Shown: positions 22,171 through 31,248, counted from the first letter of the stretch. The stretch: DNA of 64,000 nucleotides from Nonomuraea dietziae (GCF_014195505.1 NZ_JACIBV010000001.1:6138001-6202000), one strand, 5' to 3'. The notes: a model not told the origin generated them from the letters alone. Numbers and translations are program-made.

Positions 22171-22610
22171 AGGAACAGCGTGCCTGTGAGCTCACGCTCA
22201 AGGGACAACGGTCCCGTGGTGCTTTGTCTGAGGAACAGCGTGCTGGTGAGCTCACGCCCGGGGGACAGCGTGCCCGTGGCTCAGGGCTTGAGGAACAGCG
22301 TGCCGGCGAGGGCACATCCAGGGGGCTGCGTGCCGGTGGTGCTTGGTTTGAGGAACAGCGTGCTGGTGAGCTCACACCCAGGGGACAGCGTGCTGGCGAG
22401 TTCACGCCCGGGGGACAGCGTGCTGGCGAGTTCACGCCCGGGGGACAGCGTGCCTGTGGCTCAGGGCTTGAGGAACAGCGTGCCGGCGAGCTCATGTTCG
22501 TGGGGGAGCGTTCCCGTGGTTCTTGGCTTGGGGAACTGGGTGGCTGCGACCTCCTGCCTGAGAGACGGGGTGGCTGTTGTTCAGGGGTTGAGGAGCAGGG
22601 TGCCCTCCAT
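22171..22610. repeat. 30-bp periodic array, 15 units, ending in the 3' end of phzF
   Basis: A degenerate unit with core GGAACAGCGTGC or GGGGACAGCGTGC recurs at exactly 30-base steps at 22171, 22201, 22231 and so on to 22591, with no insertion or deletion. The last unit is the end of the PhzF coding sequence itself (codons for GTLLLNP and stop on the minus strand). Two unit types alternate (tails GTGAGCTCACGCCCG and GTGGCTCAGGGCTTG), giving a partial 60-base higher order. In register with the phzF stop, TGA is retained at 22461 and 22281. There are no spacers, so it is not CRISPR. Both strands stay open in some frames because the period is a multiple of 3. Confidence 0.92.
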
Positions 22611-23360
22611 CACCGTTACCGCGTGGCCGGCCAGGTCGACGCGGTCGCCTCGGAGGGTGGTGCGGACCAGGCCGCCTCTTGCCGACAGCTGGGCGCCGAG
22701 GAGGGAGTCGCGGCCGAGCCTGGCGGACCAGTACGGAGCGAGGGCGCAGTGGGCCGAGCCGGTGACCGGGTCCTCGGCCACGCCGACGCGTGGCGCGAAG
22801 AAGCGGGAGACGTAGTCCGCGGCGGTGGAGGAAGCGGCCTGGGCGGTGACGATCACGCCTCTGGCGTCCACGGATTCGAGAGCCGGAATGTCGGGCCTGA
22901 GGGAGCGCACGCTCTCCTCGGATTCGAGCTCCACCAGCAGGTCGAGCTGGCTGCGGCTCACGCTCACCACCGCAGCTCCAAGTGCCTTTTCGAGGCCGTC
23001 AGGAACTGTGGCAAGCGTCACTTCTTTGGTCGGGAAATCCATCGTGATCAGTCCGTCGTCGGATGGATTCACGGTGAGGATTCCACTCTTCGTCTCGAAA
23101 TGGAGCGCTCCGGTGGCCGCGCCTGTGGAATAGAGCACATGAGCCGTGGCCAGCGTCGCGTGACCGCACAGCGATACTTCGACCGCCGGAGTGAACCAGC
23201 GCAGCGAATTACCGAGCAGGAACGCCGTCTCCGACAGGCCCATCTCGGTCGCCAGAGACTGCATCCAGGTGTCGGAAGCGCCTTCGTTGAGGAGGCAGAC
23301 AGCGGCAGGATTACCGTGGAATGCTGTGTCGGTGAAGGCATCGACCGTGAACAGGCGCAT
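22581..23360 (-). CDS. PhzF family isomerase/epimerase
   Basis: A 259-residue PhzF/YddE family protein with the two-fold diaminopimelate-epimerase-like barrel. FHGNPAAVCLL (residues 14-24), the catalytic-Glu region SETAFLL (residues 43-49), the VSLCGHATLATAH block (residues 62-74) and the second-domain VAEDPVTGSAHCALAPYW are all present. PhzF isomerises a phenazine precursor, but most family members lie outside phenazine clusters and have unknown substrates; there are no phenazine genes here. ATG 23360 gives MRLFTVDAFTDTAFHGN, the family start. The gene's 3' end is the last unit of a 30-bp array (22171-22610). It is convergent with the DinB-like gene and divergent from sepF. Confidence 0.9.
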   Translation of the reverse strand: MRLFTVDAFTDTAFHGNPAAVCLLNEGASDTWMQSLATEMGLSETAFLLGNSLRWFTPAVEVSLCGHATLATAHVLYSTGAATGALHFETKSGILTVNPSDDGLITMDFPTKEVTLATVPDGLEKALGAAVVSVSRSQLDLLVELESEESVRSLRPDIPALESVDARGVIVTAQAASSTAADYVSRFFAPRVGVAEDPVTGSAHCALAPYWSARLGRDSLLGAQLSARGGLVRTTLRGDRVDLAGHAVTVMEGTLLLNP

Positions 23361-23525
23361 GTGGTCGATGATATAGGCGGCGATATCCAGTCGAAACCGG
23401 GACGCTTGCCGTACAAAATGGAATATGTGTTGGGCGTGTCGCATGGCGAACGCCGAAGCGTCGGTTACCGTCCAATGTGTAGGGACGTGCCGATTACGGT
23501 GAGTTCCTGAGGAAAGGACAAGCCG

Positions 23526-23906
23526 ATGGGGGCAGTGCGCAAGGTGGTGAGCTACCTTGGCCTGGGCGGGATCGATCAATACGACGACGGCTACGAAGAC
23601 GAGCAGTACGAAGATGAGTACGTGCCGGCTTCGGAGCGTGCCGCGAAGCGGTGGCGTGCCACCGTCGAGTCGTCGCGGATCGTGATGGTCCAGCCGCTGA
23701 AATACAACGACGCACCAATGATCGGGCAGCACTTCCGTGAGGGGCAGACCGTCATCATGGACGTCACCGGCATGCCCATGCCGGAGGCGACCAGGATGGT
23801 CGACTTCGCGGCCGGGCTGGCCTACGGGTGCGAGGGTCGGATCGAGCGCATCGCGGACCGGGTGTTCCTGCTCGCGCCCGCGCACGTGGAGATCGAGAAC
23901 ACCTGA
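23526..23906 (+). CDS. sepF: SepF-like cell division protein (stand-alone copy)
   Basis: 126 residues: an N-terminal amphipathic membrane-binding helix (MGAVRKVVSYLGLGG), an acidic linker (YDDGYEDEQYEDEY, residues 19-32) and the SepF core (RIVMVQPLKYNDAPMIGQHF; VIMDVTGMPMPEATRMVDF; GCEGRIERIADRVFLLAP). SepF tethers FtsZ to the membrane. Actinobacteria usually have the principal sepF beside ftsZ, which is not here, so this is likely a second, short-linker paralogue. A strong ribosome site GAGGAAAGGAC precedes the ATG. It is divergent from phzF with about 165 bases between. Confidence 0.9.
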   Translation: MGAVRKVVSYLGLGGIDQYDDGYEDEQYEDEYVPASERAAKRWRATVESSRIVMVQPLKYNDAPMIGQHFREGQTVIMDVTGMPMPEATRMVDFAAGLAYGCEGRIERIADRVFLLAPAHVEIENT

Positions 23907-24068
23907 GTCAAGCGGCGGCCCGTGAGGGTCGCTCTGTGAGCGTACGCTGGGCCGGCTGGGGGGCTGGTCTGGTGTGTCCGCAGGCGCTGCCGCTTGCTCG
24001 GGTGGGCGCTTGCCGGGTCCTGTGGAGCGGCGGGCGACTCCACCGCGGGTGCGGTCCTGCTACGCAGA

Positions 24069-24113
24069 GGCCGGGCCGCATGACGAGGCCGGGCCGCATG
24101 ACGAGGCCGGGCG
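24069..24113. repeat. 18-bp tandem repeat, about 2.5 copies
   Basis: GGCCGGGCCGCATGACGA at 24069-24086 and 24087-24104, then a partial third unit. It lies in the gene-free interval 23907-24240, which otherwise holds only the next repeat. Confidence 0.8.
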
Positions 24114-24144
24114 CGCGAGGCGCGGGCTCTGTCCATGGGGCGAC

Positions 24145-24214
24145 GAACCGGCCGCACCCCCCAGAGAACCGGCCGCACACCTCCAGATAGAACCGGCCGC
24201 ACACCTCAGATAGC
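24145..24214. repeat. 21-24-bp repeat, three copies
   Basis: GAACCGGCCGCAC starts at 24145, 24166 and 24190; the second and third copies share the tail ACCTCCAGATA/ACCTCAGATAG. It is located just past the stop codon of the minus-strand membrane protein gene but does not copy that gene's last codons. Confidence 0.8.
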
Positions 24215-24240
24215 GGGAAGCGACACCGCGGGAAGAGCGG

Positions 24241-25603
24241 CTAGGCGGCGCGGGGGCCGCGGCGCAGGAGGCGGATGAGGCCGGCGGAGTCCTCGGCGGC
24301 CTGCTTGGCCCGATCGTCCGCCTCGCGGGCGTACGCGTGCAGTGCCCAGATCGCCCCGTCCGCGAGGTCCTTGAGCTCGGCGAGCCGTGTCTCCACGTAG
24401 GCCTCGTCGGAGCGGCGCGCCTGCTGGAGCTCCCACAGTCGCCAGGCGCCCAGGCCCGCGCTGGCCACCCCCAGGACGGCCAGCGGCCACCACGCCACGA
24501 TCGCGCCCGCCACCAGGGCCACGCACAGCGCCATGAGCAGGTAGGCCAGCCACGGCGGCCGGCGCTCGGGGATCCCGTCGATGATGATCGCCCGTTCGGC
24601 GGCGGCCATCGACTCGGGGTCGGGCCCCTCCGGCAACAGCACCAGGCGGTGGCCGAGGACGGGGACGGTGATGGAGTCGGGCGGCGTGAGCTGGGTGTCG
24701 GCCTCCAGCTCCGCGGCGACCTCGCGCAGGATCGGCGCGGCGACATGGAGCGCGATCGCGGCCAGGTAGGGGTCGGAGCCGGGCCGGAGGTCGTCGAGCA
24801 GGTGCCCGATGAGCGAGCCCATCGGGCCCGAGGGGCCGGCGAGACCCGCCAGCGAGCGGAGCACGGCCAGGGGCTCCTCCTCCGCCCAAGCGGTGGCCGG
24901 AGTGGCGGCGGAGTTGGTGAGCGGCGTGCGGGAGTCGTGCTCGGCCTGCCTGGTCATGGTGATCTCGGCGCAGCGGGCGCGCAGCCTGGACAGGCGGGCG
25001 GCGGCCCTGGGCGGGCCTGGCCAGCTCGGGGATCTCGGCCAGCTCGGGGAAGTCGACGAGGGCGGCGGGCACCACGACCGAGGGCTCGCCGGGAGCGAGG
25101 GCCTGCAGCCACTGCGCGGTGTCGGCCTGCGTGGGGATGGCCAGGGCGTCGAGCTTGCGGAGGACGAAGATCTTGCCGGCCGGGCCGTACGCGCCTCTGG
25201 CGGCGGCCAGCCACAGCGCACGCTGGCCGTGGTTGACGGGGTGGTCCATCGACAGCTCGCCGAAGGCGGTGCCGAGCCAGGAGGCGTGGATGCGGTCGCC
25301 GTGCCCGGCGACGGCCAGGGCGAGGCAGAGGAACAGGGCGGTGTTGCGCTGGTCGCGGTTGGCGGCCGTGGTCAGCGGTTCGAGGGGGTCGTCGCCGGTG
25401 AGGATCGCGACGAGCGCCTGGACGGCAGGCGGCAGCCAGAAGCCGGGGATGTCCTGGAAGGCCGGGGTCATCGAGGGCGCGGTGCCGTTGGCCGCGAGGT
25501 TGGCGAGCAGAGCCTCTGTGTAGCGGTGGAGTTCAGTCGTGGCTGGCGGACTTGCGCTCAGTTCCGTTGCCAAGGTCGAGAACTCCCCCAATGTCGGCCT
25601 CAC
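24241..25603 (-). pseudogene. Hypothetical membrane protein gene with one frameshift
   Basis: About 450 codons. The amino half (MRPTLGEFSTLATELSASPP through VDFPELAEIPELARP) is a helical soluble domain. Near 25000-25025 the frame shifts within a run of G/C triplets, and the carboxyl half continues (RAAARLSRLRARCAEITMTR), with TVPVLGHRLVLLPEGPDP and a double membrane hairpin (PPWLAYLLMALCVALVAGAI and PLAVLGVASAGLGAW), then a coiled, charged tail ending LIRLLRRGPRAA. I do not recognise the family. The intact frame on both sides argues for a sequencing error or a very recent mutation. If real, the product would be truncated without its membrane anchor. Confidence 0.7.
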
Positions 25604-25630
25604 TTCATGACCGCGTAAAGCCTAGCCGGG

Positions 25631-25659
25631 GGGCGCGCCAACCATGGGGAGGCGCGCCC
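25631..25659 (-). terminator. Intrinsic terminator after argS
   Basis: A 9-bp inverted repeat (GGGCGCGCC at 25631-25639, GGCGCGCCC at 25651-25659) with an 11-nt loop, six bases past the argS stop. Confidence 0.7.
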
Positions 25660-25664
25660 ATCCC

Positions 25665-27392
25665 TTACATACGGTCCGGAACGGGGACTCCCAGGAGTTC
25701 CAGGCCGGTTTCCAGTACACGCAGGGTCAGCGCGCAGAGGGCGAGCCTGGAGGCCCGCGTCTCGGCGTCGACGCCCTCCTTGAGGACCGGGCACTCCTCG
25801 TAGAACGTGCTGAAGAGGCTGGCGGTCTCGAACAGGAAGGCGCTGAGCCTGTGCGGCTCGACCAGCGCCGCGACCTGGTCGACGACCGCGCCGAACCCGA
25901 GCAGGTGCAGCGCGAGCGCGCGCTCGGCCGGCACGCCGAGCACGATGGGGCCACGAGCCGACGCCGGCTCCACCCCGGCCTTGCGGAAGATGGAGCGGAT
26001 CCGCGCCGTGGCGTACTGCATGTAGGGGCCGGTGTTGCCGGCGAAGTTGAGCATGCGGTCGAAGTCGAAGACGTACTCGCTGTCGTGGCTGATCGACAGG
26101 TCGGCGTACTTGACCGCGCCCATGCCCACCGCGTGGGCGATCTCGCCCTTGGTCTCCTCGTCGTAGCCTCGGTCGGCGATGATCACAGCGGCGCGGTCGA
26201 CCGCCTCCTGGAGCAGCTCCATGAGCTTGACCGACTCGCCGGAGCGGGTCTTGAAGCGGCGGCCGTCCTTGCCCAGCATCATGCCGATCTGGACGTGCTC
26301 GGCGGAGACCGAGTCGGGCAGCCATCCGGCCTGCTCGGCGGCGGCGAAGACCATGCGGAAGTGGAGCGCCTGGTCGGCGCCGACGACGTAGAGGATGCGG
26401 TCGGCCTTGAGGTCGTCGACCCTGTAGTGGATCGCCGCCATGTCGGTGGAGGCGTAGCCGTAGCCGCCGTCGCTCTTGCGGATGATCAGCGGGAGCGGCT
26501 TGTCGTCCGAGCCGGTGAAGCCCGGAGGGAACAGGCACAGCGCGCCTTCGCTCATCACCGCGACGCCCATGGCCTCGAGGTCGTCGCAGGTCTTCTCGAG
26601 CATCGAGTTGTACATGCTCTCGCCCGCGATGTCGGCGTCGGTGAGCGTGACGCCGAGCATCTCGTAGACCTTGTTGAAGTAGCGGATGGTGGCTTCCATG
26701 AAGACGTGCCACAGCCGCATGGTCTCGGGGTCGCCCGACTGGAGCGTGGTGACCCGCTGGCGGGAGCGCGTCTTGAACGACTCGTCGCTGTCGAACTTGG
26801 CGCGGGCGGCCTGGTAGTACTCGGTGCCCTGGCCGGCCTCGAGCTGCGCGACCGCGGCCTCCTCGCCGATGTCGAGCAGGTGCTCGATGAGCATGCCGAA
26901 CGGCGTGCCCCAGTCGCCGAGGTGGTTCTGGCGCACGACGGTGCTGCCGAGGTGCTCGTAGATGCGAGCCATGGCGTCGCCCACGATCGTGGTGCGCAGG
27001 TGGCCGACGTGCATCTCCTTGGCCGCGTTGGGCGCGGAGTAGTCGATCACGACGCGTTGCGGCGGGGTGGCCGTGCCGATGCCCGTGCGGGGGTCGGCGA
27101 GCATCTCGGTGGCCTCGGCCGTGATCCAGGCCGGGTCAAGGGTGATGTTGAGGAAGCCGGGGCCGCTGACCTCGACCGTGCCGGGGAAGTCGGCGAGCTG
27201 GTCGGCGATGGCCTGGGCGACCTCCCGCGGTGCTCGTCGCAGGCGCTTGCCCAGGCTCATCGCGACGTTCGCCTGGAAGTCGGCGAACTGGGAGGGCCTG
27301 ATCAGCGGGTCTGCGTCGGCGTACTCGGAACCGAACGCGTTGGCCAGCGCCTGCTGGACGCGCTCGGTGAGCACTATCTGCGGGTCGGTCAT
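25665..27392 (-). CDS. argS: Arginyl-tRNA synthetase
   Basis: A 575-residue class I synthetase that charges tRNA-Arg in the cytoplasm. The N-terminal Arg-S additional domain (residues 1-90) is followed by the HIGH-type motif HVGH at 128-131 within SAPNAAKEMHVGHLRTT, then QNHLGDWGTPFGMLIEHLL, the substrate-binding VVGADQALHFRMVF, GRRFKTRSGESVKLMELL in the KMSK region, and a C-terminal DALR anticodon-binding domain. As in most ArgRS the KMSK sequence is degenerate. The ATG start overlaps the stop of the P-type ATPase gene (ATGA), so the two are translationally coupled, an unusual pairing of a transporter with a synthetase. Confidence 0.97.
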   Translation of the reverse strand: MTDPQIVLTERVQQALANAFGSEYADADPLIRPSQFADFQANVAMSLGKRLRRAPREVAQAIADQLADFPGTVEVSGPGFLNITLDPAWITAEATEMLADPRTGIGTATPPQRVVIDYSAPNAAKEMHVGHLRTTIVGDAMARIYEHLGSTVVRQNHLGDWGTPFGMLIEHLLDIGEEAAVAQLEAGQGTEYYQAARAKFDSDESFKTRSRQRVTTLQSGDPETMRLWHVFMEATIRYFNKVYEMLGVTLTDADIAGESMYNSMLEKTCDDLEAMGVAVMSEGALCLFPPGFTGSDDKPLPLIIRKSDGGYGYASTDMAAIHYRVDDLKADRILYVVGADQALHFRMVFAAAEQAGWLPDSVSAEHVQIGMMLGKDGRRFKTRSGESVKLMELLQEAVDRAAVIIADRGYDEETKGEIAHAVGMGAVKYADLSISHDSEYVFDFDRMLNFAGNTGPYMQYATARIRSIFRKAGVEPASARGPIVLGVPAERALALHLLGFGAVVDQVAALVEPHRLSAFLFETASLFSTFYEECPVLKEGVDAETRASRLALCALTLRVLETGLELLGVPVPDRM

Positions 27393-29620
27393 GTTCTAAG
27401 GGTACCGGTGAGCTTGACTGCGGCGCTGATCGCAGCGGCGGCGACCGCGCCGATGGCGACGGCCGCCCAGCCGCCGGCTCCGAGGGCGAAGAACTGCCTG
27501 GTGAACGGGACGGCGAGGGCCAGCGCGAACAGCACGGCCATGACGCCGATCAGCAGGACCTTCCACGGCCTGAGCGGCCTGGCCACGAGCGCCAGGATCC
27601 ACCAGGTGACGATGAAGAGCGTGACGACGGCCGAGGTGCGGTCGCCGCCGCCGGCCCAGAACGACAGCATGACCGCGGCGGCGGTGATCAACCCGGCCGG
27701 TACGGCGAAGCGCAGCACCCGCGGCACGAACCCTGATTCGGCCCGCTCGAGCGTCGGCGCGAGGGCGAGGAAGAGGGCGGGAGCGCCGATGGTCAGCGCG
27801 TTGACCAGGGTCGAGTGCCTGGGCGCGAAGGGGAACATGACGCCGAGCACGCCCACCACGAGTGACAGCGCGATCGCGTAGAAGGTCTTGGTGAGGAACA
27901 GGTTGGAGACCCGCTCGATGTTGGCGAGCACCCTGCGTCCCTCGGCCACGACCTCGGGCAGGCTGTCGAACCTGTCGTCGAGCAGCACCACCTGGGCCAC
28001 CGCCTTGGTGGCGGGGCTGCCCGCGCCCATCGCGATGCCGAGGTCGGCGTCCTTCAGCGCGAGAACGTCGTTGACGCCGTCACCGGTCATCGCCACCGTG
28101 TGACCGCGCGACTGCAGGGCCGCCACGAACTGCCGCTTCTGCTGAGGGGTGACCCTGCCGAAGACGGTGTTGTCCTCGAGGATCTCGGCGAGCTTCTCCT
28201 GGTCGTCCGGAGGAAGGGTCCTGGCGTCCACGGCCCGCTCGCCGCCGGGGATCTCGAGCGCCGTGGCGATCGCGGCGACCGCGTCGGGGCTGTCCCCCGA
28301 GATGACCTTGACGGTGACGCCCTGGGCGGCGAAGTACTGGAGGGTCTCGTGGGCGTCGGGCCTGATCCGCTGCTTGAGCGTGATCAGCGCGACAGGCTCG
28401 TTCTCCTCCGTACGGCAGAGCGCGATCACGCGGGCGCCGGTCGCGGCCAGGGTGGCGGCGGTGCCGTACGCCTGGTGGTCGGGGGAGAGGAGCACGTCGG
28501 GTGCGCCGAGCGACCAGGAGCCGTGGCCGTCGAAGGTGGCGCCGCTCCACTTCCTCGCCGAGGAGAAGGGCACCAGCTCGGTGGCGGTCCAGCCAGGCGG
28601 TGAGGCGTAGCCGGCCTGGATGGCCTGGGCGGTGGCGTTGGGGTGGGAGTCGGCGTGGGCGAGGGCGCCGAGCGCGTCGTCGATCGGGGCGTCGTCGCGC
28701 AGCCTGATCACCTCGCCGAGCTCCATGCCGCCCGCGGTCAGGGTGCCCGTCTTGTCGAGGCAGAGCACGTCCACTCGGGCCAGGCCCTCGATCGCGGGCA
28801 GCTCCTGGACGAGGGCGTTGCGCTGGCCGAGCCGTACGACGCCGACGGCGAAGGCGATGCTCGTCATCAGCACCAGGCCCTCGGGGATCATGGTGACGAT
28901 GCCGGCGACCGCCCCCGTGATGGCCGAGCCGAAGTCCTCGTCGTTGCGCACCTGGCTGTAGAGCAGTAGCGCGCCGATCGGGATGACCAGCCAGGTGATG
29001 TACTTGATGAACTTCGTGACACCGTCGCGCAGCTCGGAGTGGGCGAGGGAGAAGGCGCTGGCCTGCTCGGTCAGCTGGGCGGCGTAGGCGTCCTCGCCGA
29101 CCCTCGTGGCGGTGAAGGCGCCCGAGCCCGCGACCGCGAAGCTGCCCGACAGCACCTGGTCTCCCGGCTGTTTGCGAACGGGGTCGGCCTCCCCTGTGAG
29201 CAGTGACTCGTCGATCTCCAGCCCCTGGGAGGCGACGACCTCGCCGTCGACGAGCAGCCTGTCGCCCGGGCCGAGCAGGATCAGATCGCCGAGCACGATG
29301 TGCCTGGAGTGGATCTGCTGGTCCCTGCCGTCCCTGCGGACGGTGACCGGCGCCTCGTTCACCACGGCGAGCCGGTCGAGCGTGCGCTTGGCTCTCAGCT
29401 CCTGGACGATGCCGATCATCGCGTTGGCCACGATGACCAGGCCGAACAGGCTGTCCTGCCACTCGCCGAAGATCAGGATGAGCGCCCACAGGACGCCGAT
29501 GACGAGGTTGAACAGCGTGAGGACGTTGGCCCTGATGATCGCCGAGAGCGATCTGCTCGTCCGGCGCGGAACGTCGTTCGTCTTGGCGGCCGCTACCTGC
29601 GCGGACGTGAGGCCCTCCAC
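27389..29620 (-). CDS. P-type ATPase, cation transporter (CtpE-like)
   Basis: 743 residues, about eight to ten membrane helices. The actuator motif is LTGEADPV, the phosphorylation site DKTGTLT has its Asp near residue 289, and the hinge TGDGVNDVLALKDADLGIAMG and membrane segment MIPEGLVLMTS are present. The absence of an N-terminal heavy-metal domain and of CPx, and the PEG motif, place it in the P2-like or CtpE group (calcium or magnesium in mycobacteria); the ion is not certain. GTG 29620 (VEGLTSAQVAAAK) is preferred because GGGGGG precedes it and earlier codons are arginine- and serine-rich nonsense. It lies 28 bases downstream of plsX and overlaps argS by 4. Confidence 0.9.
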   Translation of the reverse strand: MEGLTSAQVAAAKTNDVPRRTSRSLSAIIRANVLTLFNLVIGVLWALILIFGEWQDSLFGLVIVANAMIGIVQELRAKRTLDRLAVVNEAPVTVRRDGRDQQIHSRHIVLGDLILLGPGDRLLVDGEVVASQGLEIDESLLTGEADPVRKQPGDQVLSGSFAVAGSGAFTATRVGEDAYAAQLTEQASAFSLAHSELRDGVTKFIKYITWLVIPIGALLLYSQVRNDEDFGSAITGAVAGIVTMIPEGLVLMTSIAFAVGVVRLGQRNALVQELPAIEGLARVDVLCLDKTGTLTAGGMELGEVIRLRDDAPIDDALGALAHADSHPNATAQAIQAGYASPPGWTATELVPFSSARKWSGATFDGHGSWSLGAPDVLLSPDHQAYGTAATLAATGARVIALCRTEENEPVALITLKQRIRPDAHETLQYFAAQGVTVKVISGDSPDAVAAIATALEIPGGERAVDARTLPPDDQEKLAEILEDNTVFGRVTPQQKRQFVAALQSRGHTVAMTGDGVNDVLALKDADLGIAMGAGSPATKAVAQVVLLDDRFDSLPEVVAEGRRVLANIERVSNLFLTKTFYAIALSLVVGVLGVMFPFAPRHSTLVNALTIGAPALFLALAPTLERAESGFVPRVLRFAVPAGLITAAAVMLSFWAGGGDRTSAVVTLFIVTWWILALVARPLRPWKVLLIGVMAVLFALALAVPFTRQFFALGAGGWAAVAIGAVAAAAISAAVKLTGTLRT

Positions 29621-29648
29621 ACGATCCCCCCGAATGCCGTGGTGACGA

Positions 29649-30671
29649 TCACCATAGCCGGTGGGGCCGAGGCGCCGTGGAGAGCCGTTCGCCGATCCTG
29701 GCGACGATGCCCTTGCGTGAGAGGGTGGCGGCCAGCTCGCACGCCGCGCTGACGGAGGCGGCCTTCGACGCCCCGTGGGCGACGACGACCGTGCCGTTGA
29801 GGCCGAGCAGGGCCGCGCCGCCGTACGCCTCGGAGTCGAGCCTTCTGGACAGGTCCTTGAGCCTGCCACGCTGCATGAGGGCGCCCATCCTGGCCATCGG
29901 GCTGGCGGTGATGGTCTCGCTGAGCTCGGTGAAGGCGTAGCGGACCGCGCCCTCCATCGTCTTGAGCGCGATGTTGCCGGTGAAGCCGTCGGTCACGATG
30001 ACGTCGGCCGTGCCCGAGAGCAGGTCGTGGCCCTCGACGTTGCCGACGAAGTGGATGCCGGGGGTGGCTCTCAGCAACTCGTGGGCGCGCTTCACGAGCT
30101 TGTTGCCCTTCTCGGGCTCGGAGCCGATCGTGAGCAGGCCGACGCGGGGCGTCTCCAGGCCGTAGGCGGTCTCGGCGTAGGCGGAGCCCAGATGCGCGAA
30201 CTGCACCAGCATTTCCGGCTTGACCTCGGCGTTCGCGCCCGCGTCGAGCAGGATGGTGGGCGTGGGCCTGGTGGGCAGGGCGACGGCGAGAGCGGGCCTG
30301 ATCACCGACTGCTGGGTCTTGAGCCTGAGCTTGCCCGTGGCGACGACACCGCCGGTGGAGCCGGCCGAGACCACGGCGGAGGCGTCGCCGCGCCTCAGCA
30401 AATGGCAGGCCACGGCGATGCTGGAGCGGGGGCGGCGCAGGCTGGCCAGGGCGCCCTCGTCCATCGCCAGCGCCTCCTCGGCCCTGATGATCGGGATCTC
30501 GGAGGTGGCGTCGTGGTCGGCCAGTGACTCGTAGAGCACGCGGGGGGAGCCGACGAGGACGATCGGCAGGCCGCGCTCCCTGACCGCATGGACGGCGCCC
30601 GCCACGATCTCGTGCGGCGCATGGTCACCGCCCATGGCGTCGAGCGCTATCGGCGGTTCGGAGTCTGGCAC
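29649..30671 (-). CDS. plsX: Phosphate acyltransferase PlsX
   Basis: A 340-residue peripheral membrane enzyme that makes acyl-phosphate from acyl-ACP for phospholipid synthesis. Family motifs are clear: IALDAMGGDHAPHEIVAGAV at the start, SAGSTGGVVATG, LLDAGANAEVKPEMLVQFA, VGLLTIGSEPEKGNKLVKRA, GNVEGHDLLSGTADVIVTDG, and GGAALLGLNGTVVVAHGAS. GTG at 30671 gives the expected start (VPDSEPPIALDAMGG). Usual partners rpmF and fabH are not adjacent; here it heads a plsX - P-type ATPase - argS series on the minus strand. Confidence 0.96.
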   Translation of the reverse strand: MPDSEPPIALDAMGGDHAPHEIVAGAVHAVRERGLPIVLVGSPRVLYESLADHDATSEIPIIRAEEALAMDEGALASLRRPRSSIAVACHLLRRGDASAVVSAGSTGGVVATGKLRLKTQQSVIRPALAVALPTRPTPTILLDAGANAEVKPEMLVQFAHLGSAYAETAYGLETPRVGLLTIGSEPEKGNKLVKRAHELLRATPGIHFVGNVEGHDLLSGTADVIVTDGFTGNIALKTMEGAVRYAFTELSETITASPMARMGALMQRGRLKDLSRRLDSEAYGGAALLGLNGTVVVAHGASKAASVSAACELAATLSRKGIVARIGERLSTAPRPHRLW

Positions 30672-30690
30672 AGTTCGAATCGTATGGTTG

Positions 30691-31248
30691 TTATGCGAGA
30701 TTCCAGTCAGTGACCCCGCGGGCCACGACGACCTTTCCAAAGGTCACCCTTCCGACGACCCTGATCACCGGCCCGCCGCTGCCCGCTCCGCCGGAGACCT
30801 GACGCTTGGCGAACAGCGCGGCCACCTCGTCGATGACCTCGGCGTCGTCGGGGACGCGGATGATGAGCTTGGCGGCGTAGGCGTTGACCGTCAGGGTGAT
30901 CTCCCTGCCGGGTAGGACGGCATCGGACAGGTCGACGATGAGGGCGCCGTAGGTCGCGCTCAGCGTGGTGTGGCGGGAGGCGACCCACCGTCCCTTCCTG
31001 ATGACCTTGCTGAAGACCGCTCTGACGGTCTGCTGATCGACCAGGGCGGGCCGAGAAGTGGTCGAGATGTCCGGAAGGTCGTGGATGATGGGGGCGAGCT
31101 CGCCGACGGTCTTGGCCGAGTAGGCGGCATCCAGCCGGTCGGCGTGCTCGACGCTGGTCAGTCTGCCCGTGGCGAGGGCCTCCCCGAGCACGGCCGCCAC
31201 GCGGTCGCGGTCGGAGTCGGCGGCTCGCAGAACTGCGTCGTCGGTCAC
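30691..31248 (-). CDS. DUF1707 domain-containing protein
   Basis: About 185 residues. The DUF1707 domain spans roughly residues 5-58 (LRAADSDRDRVAAVLGEALA, then GRLTSVEHADRLDAAYSAKT and VGELAPIIHDL). After it comes an all-beta C-terminal part like the cell-wall-active LiaF-type domain (ATYGALIVDLSDAVLPGREI; NAYAAKLIIRVPDDAEV; IRVVGRVTFGKVVVARG). Family members are often linked to envelope-stress sensing, but no precise function is known. GTG 31248 matches the usual MTDDAVLRA start; TTG 31269 is an alternative. It lies 19 bases upstream of plsX on the same strand, so they may share a transcript. Confidence 0.8.
   Translation of the reverse strand: MTDDAVLRAADSDRDRVAAVLGEALATGRLTSVEHADRLDAAYSAKTVGELAPIIHDLPDISTTSRPALVDQQTVRAVFSKVIRKGRWVASRHTTLSATYGALIVDLSDAVLPGREITLTVNAYAAKLIIRVPDDAEVIDEVAALFAKRQVSGGAGSGGPVIRVVGRVTFGKVVVARGVTDWNLA

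Noticed and set aside
22010-22495. Minus-strand Pro/Ser/Cys-rich open frame in the array
   Set aside because: Low-complexity product of the repeat; no start context, and some units carry stops in the phzF register.
22171-22610. CRISPR array
   Set aside because: Units are contiguous with no unique spacers, are heavily diverged, and no cas genes are present.
21786-23510. 574-codon plus-strand open frame across the 30-bp array and phzF
   Set aside because: Open because of the 30-base period and antisense GC bias; the second half is the complement of phzF and no family is matched.
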